From assembly GCF_014653195.1 (NCBI RefSeq), contig NZ_BNAH01000013.1, positions 62,001 through 126,000 of the forward strand: a stretch of DNA of 64,000 nt, read 5' to 3'. This stretch comes from Thalassotalea profundi (GTDB lineage Bacteria; Pseudomonadota; Gammaproteobacteria; Enterobacterales; Alteromonadaceae). A program made the translations under genes and the position numbers. A model generated the notes under the pieces. That model was not told the DNA's origin. It did not search any database and worked only from the letters and a program-made list of their open reading frames with translations. This document shows positions 8,571 to 17,572 of the stretch, in pieces. Positions within the stretch are counted from its first letter, which is position 1. Every line of letters begins with the position of its first letter.

Positions 8571-10229
8571 ATGAAATCTGAATTAACAATCGAAAATGCG
8601 ATACAACTCCTTAATACAAATCATTTGGATGAAGGGCAAAGCGTACTTCAAAAGATGTTATTGACAGCACCTGATAATTTACAAGTTCATCAACTACTAG
8701 TTAAGTTGGCTTTTTCAAAAAAAAATTTTCAGTTAGCTGAGAAACATCTGATTAAATTGTTAGCATTAAAGCCATTATCTGAAGTTTTCTTTAATATGTT
8801 ATGTGATTTATATCAACATCAGCAACGTTGGAAAGAACTTGCAAGTTTGTATTTAGATTTATCACAAAAACAAACAGCTAATGCTACTGCCTTTTTTAAC
8901 TGTGCTTATTATTTGAAACTTGCGGGGGATTTTGAACAAGCTATTACTTTTTATAATAAATCACTAGAAATTGGCATTGATGATGATTATGAAGTCTCTT
9001 TAAATCTAGCTACGATTTATAGTGAACACTTGTCATTACCTGATAAAGCCCTTGATATTCTGACCACAGCAATCAAAAAACATCCCAAGCAGGATTCTCT
9101 ATTTTATAACTTAGCCAACTTATACGAGCAATTAGGTAATAAAAATAAAGCAATGCATTATTTTCAATTAGCTTACTCGATGAACGCTAATAACTACACT
9201 GCACTGGCTAGGCAAGCTGATATATTTACCATTGAAAGTGTTAATGAACCACTTATTGAACAAATGAAGTGTGCGTTTTCAAACGTTACGATAAGCCAAT
9301 CAGATAAAATTAATATTGGCTATGCATTAGGAAAAGCTTTTGATGATTGTAAAGCATACGATCTCGCTTTTAATTATTATCAACAAGCTAATGAATTGGA
9401 TACACAAACACTCCCTCCCTACAATAGCCAAAAAATGGAATGTTTAGTCGACAGTATAATTTCTATTTTTAACAAACAGTGGTTTGATGATTTAGATAAA
9501 AAAAATGCACTTAGTGCTTCTGCTTCGCCTGTTTTTATTTGTGGAATGTTTCGATCTGGTTCAACACTGTGTGAACAAATTCTCGCGGCTCATTCAGGTA
9601 TTAGTATTGGAGGAGAGCAAGAATTTTTTCACCGTTTAGTAGCTAATAACTACCCTGAATTTCCTTTAAATGTAATGAAAGACACCCAAATAGGTCAAAA
9701 AAAAGAAAAATTATTATCAGAATATTTAAATGAAATAAATCGTTTTAAAAAAAGAGGCGAGCAATTAACAGACAAGCGACCAGATAATTTTTTATATTTA
9801 GGTGTAATTAAATTGCTTATGCCTAATGCTAAAGTTATTTGGACTAAACGTAATATGCTAGATAACTGTTTATCTGTTTATTTTTTGCGTTTAGGCGCTT
9901 CTATGTCGTATGCTACTGAGCTAAAAAATAGCATTCACTTTTATCAACAACAAGAACGCTTAATGGAGCATTGGCAGTCATTGTTTTCAGAAGATATTTT
10001 ACCATTCAATTATGATCACTTAATTGCTTCACCTAAAGAAGAAACCGAACGCTTACTTTCATTTATAGGCTTGCCGTGGGAAGATAACTGCCTCAACTTT
10101 CATCGATATGAGAATCAAGTTAAAACAGCGAGTGTTTGGCAGGTAAGACAACCTTTATACAGTAGCTCTTCAGGAAGATGGAAGAATTATAAGAAGTTTA
10201 TAAATACTGTATTGCCGTTAAATAATTAA
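8571..10229 (+). CDS. TPR-repeat sulfotransferase-family protein (first of tandem pair)
   Basis: A 552-residue protein without a signal peptide. Residues about 1-270 form TPR-like helical repeats (for example FEQAITFYNKSLEIG and LFYNLANLYEQLGNKNKAMHY). Residues about 318-540 are a sulfotransferase domain: the 5'-phosphosulfate loop is ICGMFRSGSTLCEQIL at about 323-338, and the 3'-phosphate element is WTKRNMLDNCLSVYFLRL at about 424. Such enzymes move sulfate from PAPS to an acceptor; the acceptor (protein, glycan or small molecule) is unknown, and some family members may not transfer sulfate at all. It is the first of a tandem pair with the gene at 10274, 44 bp away, sharing the C-terminal motif VRQPLYSSSSGRWKNY. 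It follows a TonB-dependent receptor terminator. Confidence 0.85.
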   Translation: MKSELTIENAIQLLNTNHLDEGQSVLQKMLLTAPDNLQVHQLLVKLAFSKKNFQLAEKHLIKLLALKPLSEVFFNMLCDLYQHQQRWKELASLYLDLSQKQTANATAFFNCAYYLKLAGDFEQAITFYNKSLEIGIDDDYEVSLNLATIYSEHLSLPDKALDILTTAIKKHPKQDSLFYNLANLYEQLGNKNKAMHYFQLAYSMNANNYTALARQADIFTIESVNEPLIEQMKCAFSNVTISQSDKINIGYALGKAFDDCKAYDLAFNYYQQANELDTQTLPPYNSQKMECLVDSIISIFNKQWFDDLDKKNALSASASPVFICGMFRSGSTLCEQILAAHSGISIGGEQEFFHRLVANNYPEFPLNVMKDTQIGQKKEKLLSEYLNEINRFKKRGEQLTDKRPDNFLYLGVIKLLMPNAKVIWTKRNMLDNCLSVYFLRLGASMSYATELKNSIHFYQQQERLMEHWQSLFSEDILPFNYDHLIASPKEETERLLSFIGLPWEDNCLNFHRYENQVKTASVWQVRQPLYSSSSGRWKNYKKFINTVLPLNN

Positions 10230-10273
10230 GTCTCATTAAGCTCAAAATTAACTATTAACTCTTAAAAGTAACT

Positions 10274-11977
10274 ATGAATAATACTATCAATACCTCATCG
10301 ACACCGAATTTTTCGTTGCAAGAAAAACAACAATTGTTATTAGCTGAGCAAGCTTTTGGACAAAGAGACTTACAAAAAGCTGAATCTATTTATAGGTCAT
10401 TAATAAAAGAAAACATCAGCTTACCAGAACCATATAGTCAATTAGCATTAATTTGTGCAATGACAAATCGAATCGATGAAGCTCGAAGTTTATGGAGCTA
10501 TGTTTTAGAAATTCATCCTCAATTTATTGGTGCATTACTAGGTTTGGGTGATATTTGTAAGTTTGAAAAAAACTATACTAATGCGATTAATTATTATCAA
10601 AAAGTGACGTTGTTGAATAAAAAGCATGCATTGTCATTTTTAAATATTAGTTACTGTTTAAAGCAGTTAGGGAAGTTTAGCGAAAGTGAAACAGCTTGTA
10701 AAAAAGCGATAACAATATCCCCTAATTATAAACAAGCAAAAGAGTTTCTAGGTGAACTACTAGTCATTAAAGGTGATTTTGAACAAGCTAATAAAGTCCT
10801 TAATCAATTGATTTCTGAAGAGCCGAATAATGTTAAAGCACTTTATTCGCTAGGAAACTTACTTAAATCTAAAGGGGATTTTGATCAGGCTAAATCGTGC
10901 TATCAAAAGATATTCTTAATTAACCCTGAATATACACAAGCTCATTTTACCTATTCAACAATCCATAAATACTTGGATAAGAACGATCCTCATATTCAGT
11001 TAATGCTTACACAATATAGTAATAATAAAAATACTGAAGAAAATAAAATTCAGCTTTCTTTTGCATTAGCTAAAGCTTATGAAGATATTCAAGAATATAG
11101 TAAATCATTTCAATATTTAACAACAGGTAACCAGTTGCGTTTTGAACGATATAATTATGATATATCCTCAGATCAAACCTTTATTAAAAATATTATAGAA
11201 GTCTTCAACAAAGATGCTATAAATGCGTTAAGCATTAAAAGTAATAGTTCCAACACGCCAATTTTTATCGTTGGGATGCCTCGTTCAGGTACATCTTTAG
11301 TCGAGAAAATATTATCTACACATACTGAAGTGCATGGTGCCGGAGAGCTAGATTACTTTTTTCAGTTAGGAACATCAGCACTATTGTCTGAAAATTCAAA
11401 TTATCTGTTTTCGCCATTAAATAATTATGCTAATGAGTTATTCCAACAAATGGGCAATTCTTATATTGAAAAATTAAATTTACTTAATCATAAAGCAAAA
11501 TATGTTACAGATAAATTACCATTTAACATGTTGTTAATCGGCTTAATTAAAGTAGCACTGCCAAATGCCAAAATAATTCATTGTGTACGTGACCCTAAAG
11601 ATAATTATTTATCTATATTCAAGAAAAATTTCACTACTGATAACTATAGATTTGCCTACAACCTAACTACATTAGGGCAGTTTCACCATTTATATTCAGA
11701 ATTAATGGCTCATTGGCACTCTGTATTTCCTGATTCGATTTATGACATTGAGTATGAATCACTAATTAGCGATCCTGAAAATGAAATTAAAAAATTAATC
11801 AATATATGTAATTTAGATTGGCAGGAAGAGTGTTTGAAATTCCATAAATCAGAGGCAATAGTTACAACAGCTAGTGCTTTTCAAGTAAGACAACCTATAT
11901 ACAATAGCTCAATTGGTATATGGAAGAAGTATGAAACTTTTCTTACCCCGTTATTAAAAGAGTTAGATAGCATTTAA
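10274..11977 (+). CDS. TPR-repeat sulfotransferase-family protein (second of tandem pair)
   Basis: A 567-residue paralogue of the preceding gene with the same architecture. TPR repeats cover about residues 14-270 (several copies of the 34-residue pattern, for example VKALYSLGNLLKSKGDFDQA and HALSFLNISYCLKQLGKF). A sulfotransferase domain follows with the P-loop FIVGMPRSGTSLVEKIL at about 331-347 and the 3'-phosphate motif VRDPKDNYLSIFKKNF at about 440. The C-terminal signature VRQPIYNSSIGIWKKYE repeats that of its neighbour. The P-loop GMPRSGTS is closer to the classical family form than GMFRSGST of the first gene. Likely cotranscribed with it. The acceptor substrate is unknown. An 8-bp inverted repeat (11972-11979 with 11990-11997) overlaps the stop codon but lacks a T run. 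Confidence 0.85.
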   Translation: MNNTINTSSTPNFSLQEKQQLLLAEQAFGQRDLQKAESIYRSLIKENISLPEPYSQLALICAMTNRIDEARSLWSYVLEIHPQFIGALLGLGDICKFEKNYTNAINYYQKVTLLNKKHALSFLNISYCLKQLGKFSESETACKKAITISPNYKQAKEFLGELLVIKGDFEQANKVLNQLISEEPNNVKALYSLGNLLKSKGDFDQAKSCYQKIFLINPEYTQAHFTYSTIHKYLDKNDPHIQLMLTQYSNNKNTEENKIQLSFALAKAYEDIQEYSKSFQYLTTGNQLRFERYNYDISSDQTFIKNIIEVFNKDAINALSIKSNSSNTPIFIVGMPRSGTSLVEKILSTHTEVHGAGELDYFFQLGTSALLSENSNYLFSPLNNYANELFQQMGNSYIEKLNLLNHKAKYVTDKLPFNMLLIGLIKVALPNAKIIHCVRDPKDNYLSIFKKNFTTDNYRFAYNLTTLGQFHHLYSELMAHWHSVFPDSIYDIEYESLISDPENEIKKLINICNLDWQEECLKFHKSEAIVTTASAFQVRQPIYNSSIGIWKKYETFLTPLLKELDSI

Positions 11978-12548
11978 CCAGCTATTTTGGGTTAAATATA
12001 ATGGCATATGGATGATTAGCTTTATAACATTGTTAAGTTTATATCAATGATGCTTTATGTCATTATATATTCACTAAGCCAATGAGTAGTTTGATACGTT
12101 GATACAAATAGTTAAAAGAAAAGAAAAGAGAATACTTGAATATATATTCAAACTCTTAAAAGTAAATGTTAATTTACTTTGTATTTATCATTGTATAATA
12201 AATTATATTTGACTTAGTACGAAAGAATTAGTAAAACAGTACGTAGCATTTATTCATATCTTTAAAGAAGATTGTTTAATTATTAATTTGTCGTCTATAT
12301 TTTACTCTTATATGTTTCTATAAGGTGGGTGTAGAAGAAAGACATAATGTAATCGGTTTGAATAATTATTTAAGCAGAAGTAAATAAACAATCTTTTTAA
12401 CGGGTCTTAGTTGACAGCATGGCTGTCGTCTGGGAATATTGCATGGTTTTATTCTAGAGAAATAAAAACTTTTATAAATGGCAGATTATTAAATTTGCGT
12501 TAACAAAATTATTTGTTATCTAAATTCAATAGCAATTGGTTGGGAACT
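11978..12548. other. Long intergenic region upstream of the TonB2 operon
   Basis: About 570 bp with no open reading frame that I would call. Near the operon it contains a consensus -35 hexamer TTGACA (12411-12416) that is part of a small perfect inverted repeat, GACAGC-atg-GCTGTC (12413-12427); the best -10 in range (around 12434-12440, AATATT-like) is poor. The repeat could be an operator over the promoter. No convincing Fur box was found, although iron control of TonB2 systems is usual. Confidence 0.4.
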
Positions 12549-13328
12549 ATGTCCAAATTAAGCAAAAAAAGCCTTATCGCTTCAACGATTATCGGCGCCT
12601 TAACATTATCAGTGAGCAACTTTGCTGCAGCTGATAAACTTTCAGATTTACAAAAAGAAGAAGCTCGTATTTTTAGTAATTCAGTAAAGTCACAAAATAA
12701 AATTAACAGTATTTATGAGCAAACTATCGATATGCTCGGTGAATATCGAAATACTGTTGATGAAGCTGAAGTATTAAAAGGCTATAACGATCACGTTCAA
12801 CGTATGGTTGATGATCAAAAAGCAAATATTAAATCATTAGAAGAACAAATTGCTGGTATAGATAAAACTAAGCAAGGTGTTGTTCCATTAATGTATAAAA
12901 TGATTGATACCTTAGAGAAATTTGTTGATCTAGATGTTCCAATGAATATAGATGCGCGTAAAGAGCGTATTCAAACATTACGTGATGTAATGGATGATTC
13001 AAACGTTGCAGTATCAGAGCAGTTCCGTTTAGTGCTAGAAGCCTATGAAATCGAATCTAACTACGGTACCGTTTTTGACGCTTACCAAGGTGAATTAGAT
13101 TTAGGTGGCCAAGTACTAACTGCTGATTTCGTTCATATGGGACGAATTGCATTAATTGCGCAATCACTTGATATGAAAAATGCATGGGTGTGGAACAATA
13201 GCACACGTTCATGGGATGAATTAGGCGATGAATATTTAAAACCAGTGACCGATGCTATTCGTATGGCACGTAAACAATTGCCAATGGATTTAACTAAATT
13301 ACCAGTATTTGCAGCAGGAGCAAAATAA
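12549..13328 (+). CDS. DUF3450 periplasmic coiled-coil protein of the TonB2 operon
   Basis: A 259-residue exported protein. I use the ATG at 12549 (MSKLSKKSLIASTIIGAL), which gives a clean signal peptide cleaved near AAA-DKL at about residue 29; a TTG at 12513 is unlikely. Residues about 30-115 are a long coiled coil, followed by a compact C-terminal domain with VWNNSTRSWDELGDEY. The pattern matches DUF3450, which in marine gammaproteobacteria is found at the head of ttpC-exbB2-exbD2-tonB2 operons. Its role is not established; an energy-transduction accessory in the periplasm is the obvious guess. The stop codon overlaps the next start by 1 bp (taATG), so translation is coupled. Confidence 0.85.
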   Translation: MSKLSKKSLIASTIIGALTLSVSNFAAADKLSDLQKEEARIFSNSVKSQNKINSIYEQTIDMLGEYRNTVDEAEVLKGYNDHVQRMVDDQKANIKSLEEQIAGIDKTKQGVVPLMYKMIDTLEKFVDLDVPMNIDARKERIQTLRDVMDDSNVAVSEQFRLVLEAYEIESNYGTVFDAYQGELDLGGQVLTADFVHMGRIALIAQSLDMKNAWVWNNSTRSWDELGDEYLKPVTDAIRMARKQLPMDLTKLPVFAAGAK

Positions 13329-14677
13329 TGAAGAAAGCTATTAATTTTGTATTATTTGCAGCATCTATGTCTGTAGGTTTTTCTACAGTAGCTAACGCTA
13401 ATGAATTAGATAAATTATTACAACAAGTTAAAAATGATCGTATTTCTCAAGCTAAGCTTGATAGTAAACGTGAAGCTGAATTCACATCTGCTCGTGCAGA
13501 TAAGCAAGCCTTATTAAACAAAGCTAAAGCTGAATTAAAAGCTCAACAAGACCGAAATAAGCGTCTTACTAAAGAATATGCTGATAATGAAATCACTTTA
13601 GCTCAAAAATCAGTTGAATTAGACAATGCTCAAGGTACTTTAGGTGAAATGTTCGGTGTTAGCCGTGCAGCTGCAGCTAATGCTTATGGTCAAATCGCTA
13701 CTTCAATTGTAAGTGCTGAGTTTCCTGGTCGTGGTGAAGTACTTAATCAAATTGCTAATGCTAAAGAAATTCCAAAGCTAGAGCAGTTAGAAGAACTTTG
13801 GATTGCATTACAAACTGAAATGACGCAATCAGGTCAAATCTCACAGTTTTCTGTAGAAGTAACCAACTTAGATGGTAGTAAATCTACAGAAACAGTTACA
13901 CGTATTGGTACGTTTAACTTAGTGTCTGAAAATGGTTACTTAAACTACAATGATGAAGTAGGGCAAGTACAACCATTAGCAAAACAACCAGCTGGTTATA
14001 TTTCTGCAACAGCATCAAGCTTTTTTGATGAAACTTCTGGTTATTCTCCTTTATATGTAGATCCATCGCGTGGTGCAATTTTAGCATTAGAAACACGTAA
14101 GAAAACATTAATGGAATTTTACCATGAAGGTGCTGAAGTCGGTTACGGTATTACAATTTTATTAGTAATCGGTATGTTAATTGCTCTTGAACGTATGGTA
14201 GTTTTAGGTGCTGTTAGCGCTAAAATGAAGTCTCAAGAGAAAAACCTTAATCAACCTAACGAGAATAACCCGCTAGGTCGTTTATTAAAAGTTTATCATG
14301 AAAATAAAGATGCTGACGCTGAAACGTTAGAGCTTAAACTTGATGAAGCTATTTTAAGAGAAACTCCAAAAGTTGATCGTGGCATTAACTTAATCAAAAT
14401 GTTTGCCGCTATTGCTCCATTAATGGGTCTATTAGGTACGGTTATCGGTATGATCATGACCTTCCAAACAATTACATTATTTGGTACAGGTGACCCGAAA
14501 ATTATGGCGGGTAACATCTCATTAGCGTTAGTTACAACGGCTTTAGGTTTAATAGCTGCATTACCATTAATTCTAGTACACAGCATTGTAGCTGGACGTA
14601 GTAAATCTGTACTTCATAAATTAGACGAGCAAAGCGCTGGTTTGATTGCTGCAATTGCAGAGAAGGAGTCTAACTAA
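13328..14677 (+). CDS. ttpC: TtpC-like MotA/TolQ/ExbB proton-channel protein
   Basis: A 449-residue inner-membrane protein with signal peptide (1-24), a long periplasmic coiled-coil domain (about 25-255) and then the ExbB/TolQ core: membrane segments at about 268-288 (YGITILLVIGMLIALERM), 352-378 (IAPLMGLLGTVIGMIMTF) and 392-418 (ISLALVTTALGLIAALPL). This is the architecture of TtpC, the extra component that Vibrio TonB2 systems need for siderophore uptake. It sits between DUF3450 and a short ExbB2, overlapping both by 1 bp. The core retains the conserved small-residue helices of proton channels. Confident from domain order and operon position. Confidence 0.88.
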   Translation: MKKAINFVLFAASMSVGFSTVANANELDKLLQQVKNDRISQAKLDSKREAEFTSARADKQALLNKAKAELKAQQDRNKRLTKEYADNEITLAQKSVELDNAQGTLGEMFGVSRAAAANAYGQIATSIVSAEFPGRGEVLNQIANAKEIPKLEQLEELWIALQTEMTQSGQISQFSVEVTNLDGSKSTETVTRIGTFNLVSENGYLNYNDEVGQVQPLAKQPAGYISATASSFFDETSGYSPLYVDPSRGAILALETRKKTLMEFYHEGAEVGYGITILLVIGMLIALERMVVLGAVSAKMKSQEKNLNQPNENNPLGRLLKVYHENKDADAETLELKLDEAILRETPKVDRGINLIKMFAAIAPLMGLLGTVIGMIMTFQTITLFGTGDPKIMAGNISLALVTTALGLIAALPLILVHSIVAGRSKSVLHKLDEQSAGLIAAIAEKESN

Positions 14678-15201
14678 TGTTATTCCTGATAGAGCTTATA
14701 GAATCTGTCAGGAGTTTTGTTGCAACTGGCGGGAACGTATTGTACTTTGTCGCCATTGCACTCTTATTGATGTGGATATTGATGATAGAACGTTATTGGT
14801 TCTTATCGGCTAACTACCCAAAAATGCGTGATGATATTATCGGACGTTGGGAAGCTAGAGAAGACACAACGTCTTGGTATGCACATCGAATCAGAGATAC
14901 ATGGATCTCCCAAGCGACAGAATTACTCGAACGTAACATGATTACCATTAAAACCTTAGTGGCAATGTGTCCATTAATAGGGTTATTAGGTACAGTAACA
15001 GGTATGATATCTGTTTTTGAAACAATGGCTCAACAAGGTACAGGTAATCCGCGTCTAATGGCTGCTGGTATTTCAATGGCAACAATCCCAACAATGGCGG
15101 GCATGGTTGCTGCATTATCAGGTGTGTTTTTTAGTAGTCGTTTAGACGCAAAAGTTAAACTAGCCAAGGCTAAACTGATCGACAGTTTACCTCATCACTA
15201 G
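14677..15201 (+). CDS. exbB2: ExbB2 biopolymer transport protein
   Basis: A 174-residue ExbB/TolQ-type channel subunit with three membrane helices: about 19-39 (GGNVLYFVAIALLLMWILM), 88-112 (AMCPLIGLLGTVTGMISVFE) and 128-150 (ISMATIPTMAGMVAALSGVF). It lacks the long N-terminal periplasmic domain of TtpC and is of typical ExbB2 length. With ExbD it forms the proton-driven stator that energises TonB. The start at 14677 overlaps the TtpC stop by 1 bp; exbD follows 12 bp later. The glycine-rich GLLGTVTGM motif of helix 2 is intact. Confidence 0.9.
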   Translation: MLFLIELIESVRSFVATGGNVLYFVAIALLLMWILMIERYWFLSANYPKMRDDIIGRWEAREDTTSWYAHRIRDTWISQATELLERNMITIKTLVAMCPLIGLLGTVTGMISVFETMAQQGTGNPRLMAAGISMATIPTMAGMVAALSGVFFSSRLDAKVKLAKAKLIDSLPHH

Positions 15202-15213
15202 AGAGATATTGTA

Positions 15214-15615
15214 ATGGCACGTAAACGTATTCGTGAAGAAGAAGAGGCTGCAATAGATATGACACCGATGCTCGATATCGTGTTTATCATGCTGATTTTC
15301 TTCATCGTAACGACCTCCTTTGTTAAAGAGGCTGGTATCGAAGTAAATAAACCAAAAGCGGCGAATCAAACAAAGCAAAAATCAGCTAATATTTTTATTG
15401 CTGTTAGAGATACTGGTGAAATTTGGTTAGATAAACGTCGAGTTGACATCGAACGTGTTGCGGCTAATATTGAAAAATTATTAGCAGAGCAACCGACTGA
15501 AGTTGTAATTGTCCAAGCTGACAAAGATGCCAAACATGGTATTGTTGTTAAAGTGATGGATGCAATTAAAGAAGCGGGCATAGACCGAATTTCTATCGCT
15601 GCAGCTAAGGGGTAA
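15214..15615 (+). CDS. exbD2: ExbD2 biopolymer transport protein
   Basis: A 133-residue ExbD/TolR protein: a short cytoplasmic N-terminus rich in charge (ARKRIREEEEAAID), a single membrane helix at about 23-43 (LDIVFIMLIFFIVTTSF) and a periplasmic domain. The essential protonatable aspartate is the D of MLDIVFIM (about residue 22), in the expected place. The C-terminus ends with the family-typical IDRISIAAAKG. GAGAGATATTG is a good ribosome-binding site 6 bp upstream. It works with ExbB2 and TonB2 in the same operon. Confidence 0.93.
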   Translation: MARKRIREEEEAAIDMTPMLDIVFIMLIFFIVTTSFVKEAGIEVNKPKAANQTKQKSANIFIAVRDTGEIWLDKRRVDIERVAANIEKLLAEQPTEVVIVQADKDAKHGIVVKVMDAIKEAGIDRISIAAAKG

Positions 15616-15620
15616 ACTAT

Positions 15621-16232
15621 ATGGTTCGCTTTTTAGCATCAATATTATTAGGTATTGCAATAACATTTGGATTATTTTCTTTTATGGCTTTCCTTGTTTC
15701 TAGCGGAGATAGAAACAAAGAAGAAAAATTAGAAAATATTGTAGTAGAAGTTAATACAACTCCACCTAAATCAGCAGCTGAGCAGCGCCGTCGTGTGCCA
15801 CCGCCGCCGCCGCCGCCGCCCAAAACTCCACCTAAGCCTCAAGCTCCAGAGCCTGAGACTAATACTAACACTGGTGGCGTTTCATTTAGCCTTCCAAATG
15901 TTAATTTAGGTGGTGCTTCAACAAGTATTTCAGCACCGGGCGCGTTTGGTCGCGATGGTGACGCAACTCCGATTGTTCGTATTGAGCCTAAGTACCCAAT
16001 GCAAGCAGCTAGAGATGGTAAAGAGGGTTGGGTAAAACTTTCATTTACTATTGATGAAATTGGTGGTGTTACTGATGTTGAGGTAATCGACGCTGATCCA
16101 AAACGAGTTTTCGATAAAGAAGCAAGAAGAGCGCTTCGTAAATGGAAATATAAACCAAAAGTTGTTGACGGTAAGCCGCAAAGACAAACTGGTTTGACCG
16201 TACAGTTAGACTTTAAGATGAATCAGGATTAA
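15621..16232 (+). CDS. tonB2: TonB2 energy-transducing protein
   Basis: A 203-residue TonB. It has an N-terminal signal anchor (about 5-27), a linker with an uninterrupted run of eight prolines followed by KTPPKPQAPEPE (about 59-80), and a C-terminal TonB domain with RIEPKYPMQAARDGKEGWV (the YP motif, about 120-138) and VEVIDADPKRVFDKEARRALRKWKYKP. The short linker is typical of TonB2 rather than E. coli TonB1. The polyproline is encoded by a CCG triplet repeat at 15801-15821, a GC-rich island in an AT-rich genome. It follows exbD by 5 bp and precedes the TPR gene by 10 bp. Confidence 0.95.
   Translation: MVRFLASILLGIAITFGLFSFMAFLVSSGDRNKEEKLENIVVEVNTTPPKSAAEQRRRVPPPPPPPPKTPPKPQAPEPETNTNTGGVSFSLPNVNLGGASTSISAPGAFGRDGDATPIVRIEPKYPMQAARDGKEGWVKLSFTIDEIGGVTDVEVIDADPKRVFDKEARRALRKWKYKPKVVDGKPQRQTGLTVQLDFKMNQD
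15801..15821 (+). repeat. CCG trinucleotide tract inside tonB2
   Basis: Seven consecutive CCG/CCC triplets encode the polyproline core of the TonB linker. A pure triplet repeat of this kind is prone to slippage in steps of three, which would lengthen or shorten the linker without a frameshift. It also creates a glycine-rich false reading frame on the opposite strand. Confidence 0.9.
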
Positions 16233-16242
16233 TGGAGGATAT

Positions 16243-17499
16243 ATGAAAAAGATACTAACGTCTTTTATGCTTTGTGCATCAATTGTAGCCATTCAACTTC
16301 CTTTATCTTTACAAGTTGAAGCTGCAGGTGTTGGAGCAGAAGAAAAACCTAAACGTAAAGTCTACCTTCCAGGACCTAGTGCTGGTAAGAAAGTCGCTAA
16401 AGCATTTGAAGCTTATTCAGCAGATGATGTTGATGGTGCTATAGCAATTTTAAACGAAATCGATGCCAGTAAAGACTATGATAAAGCATTTGTATCATTC
16501 TTTACGGGGCAAATGTATGCCATGAAAGGCGACTCAATTAAAGCAATAGAATATTTGAAAGCAGCTGTTGCTCCGGATATTCTAAATGAGGCTGATCATG
16601 GGAATTCGTTAAAGCTTTTAGGTGACTTGCAAATGCAAGAAAAAGCTTATAATGATGCAGTTAAAAATTATTATGCTTGGATGGACTTTACCGGTAAAGA
16701 AGATGGTGATGTTTGGACTAAAATAGCGAATGCTTATTATGCAGATAAAAAGCTTGATAAAATTATCATGCCTGCAGATAAAGCTATTGCTGCTTATGGT
16801 GACAAACAAAACCAAAATCCATATATTTTAAAAGTGACTTCATTTTATGAACGTAAAATGTTTAAGGATGCTGTTAAAGTATTAGAAACGGTTGTTCAAC
16901 TTTTTCCTGATAAAAAAATGTTTTGGACACAATTGGGGCAATTTTATGCGCTAGTTGAAGATTATCCAAAAGCATTAGCGACCCTTGATTTAGCATATAA
17001 GCAAGGTTATTTAGAAAAAGAATCCGAACTTAAGTTATTAGCAAGCTTATATCAGCAAAGTGATATTCCTCATACTGCGGCTCTTTTATTAGAAAAGCAT
17101 ATTGGCTCAGGTGAAATCAAACGTGATGATAACAACCTAGCATCATTAGCAAACGCTTGGCATGCTTCTCAACATATTGATAAAGCGGCTAAGTATTTTG
17201 GTGAATTAGCCAAAATGACTAATGAAGGAAAGCATTACAGTAAACAAGGTAGTTTGTTAAAGCAAGATGAGCAATTTAAACCTGCGATTGTTGCTCTTAA
17301 TAAAGCGATTGATCTTGGTGTAGATAATAAAGGTAGTGTTTACATGAGTATTGGTGAAGCACACTTTTATTTAGAAAACTACAAAGAAGCTTATAAAGCA
17401 TTTCAACAAGCAGCTAAAGATCCTAAAACGAGAAAGTATGGTCGAGTATGGGTAAACCATACTAAGGACACCGCTCAACGTAAAGGTAAGTCTATTTAG
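16243..17499 (+). CDS. TPR-repeat periplasmic protein of the TonB2 operon
   Basis: A 418-residue exported protein, signal peptide about 1-29 (cleavage near VEA-AGV), followed by TPR-type helical repeats over the rest (for example VSFFTGQMYAMKGDSIKAIEYL, FWTQLGQFYALVEDYPKALATL and SVYMSIGEAHFYLENYKEAY). It is the last gene of the DUF3450-ttpC-exbB2-exbD2-tonB2 operon (10 bp after tonB2, GGAGG upstream) and is followed by a strong terminator. In Vibrio and relatives a TPR protein closes the same operon; its role is not proven, but a scaffold for TtpC or TonB in the periplasm is a reasonable inference. Confidence 0.85.
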   Translation: MKKILTSFMLCASIVAIQLPLSLQVEAAGVGAEEKPKRKVYLPGPSAGKKVAKAFEAYSADDVDGAIAILNEIDASKDYDKAFVSFFTGQMYAMKGDSIKAIEYLKAAVAPDILNEADHGNSLKLLGDLQMQEKAYNDAVKNYYAWMDFTGKEDGDVWTKIANAYYADKKLDKIIMPADKAIAAYGDKQNQNPYILKVTSFYERKMFKDAVKVLETVVQLFPDKKMFWTQLGQFYALVEDYPKALATLDLAYKQGYLEKESELKLLASLYQQSDIPHTAALLLEKHIGSGEIKRDDNNLASLANAWHASQHIDKAAKYFGELAKMTNEGKHYSKQGSLLKQDEQFKPAIVALNKAIDLGVDNKGSVYMSIGEAHFYLENYKEAYKAFQQAAKDPKTRKYGRVWVNHTKDTAQRKGKSI

Positions 17500-17517
17500 T
17501 TTGCTTAAATAAAGATT

Positions 17518-17547
17518 AAAAAAACCAGCTTTATGCTGGTTTTTTTA
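17518..17547 (+). terminator. Rho-independent terminator of the TonB2 operon
   Basis: An inverted repeat (AAAAAAACCAGC / GCTGGTTTTTTT, loop TTTAT-like) with a run of T residues lies 18 bp after the stop of the TPR gene. It closes the six-gene operon and insulates it from the FNR-box unit downstream. Confidence 0.92.
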
Positions 17548-17572
17548 TATCTATTTTTTACTTGTTATAAAT

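Noticed and set aside
8571..11977. Tandem sulfotransferase genes as parts of one broken gene
   Set aside because: Both are full-length with complete TPR and sulfotransferase domains and separate starts, so they are paralogues, not fragments.
12180..12220. Fur box upstream of the TonB2 operon
   Set aside because: The TTTATCATT-like stretch matches the 19-bp Fur consensus poorly; AT-rich background explains it.
14296..14586. 96-codon minus-strand frame inside ttpC
   Set aside because: Lies opposite the conserved channel helices of ttpC; the hydrophobic look comes from the complementary codons.
15617..15823. Minus-strand frame starting with a run of glycines, opposite tonB2
   Set aside because: It is the mirror of the CCG repeat coding for polyproline in tonB2; no start context and no family.
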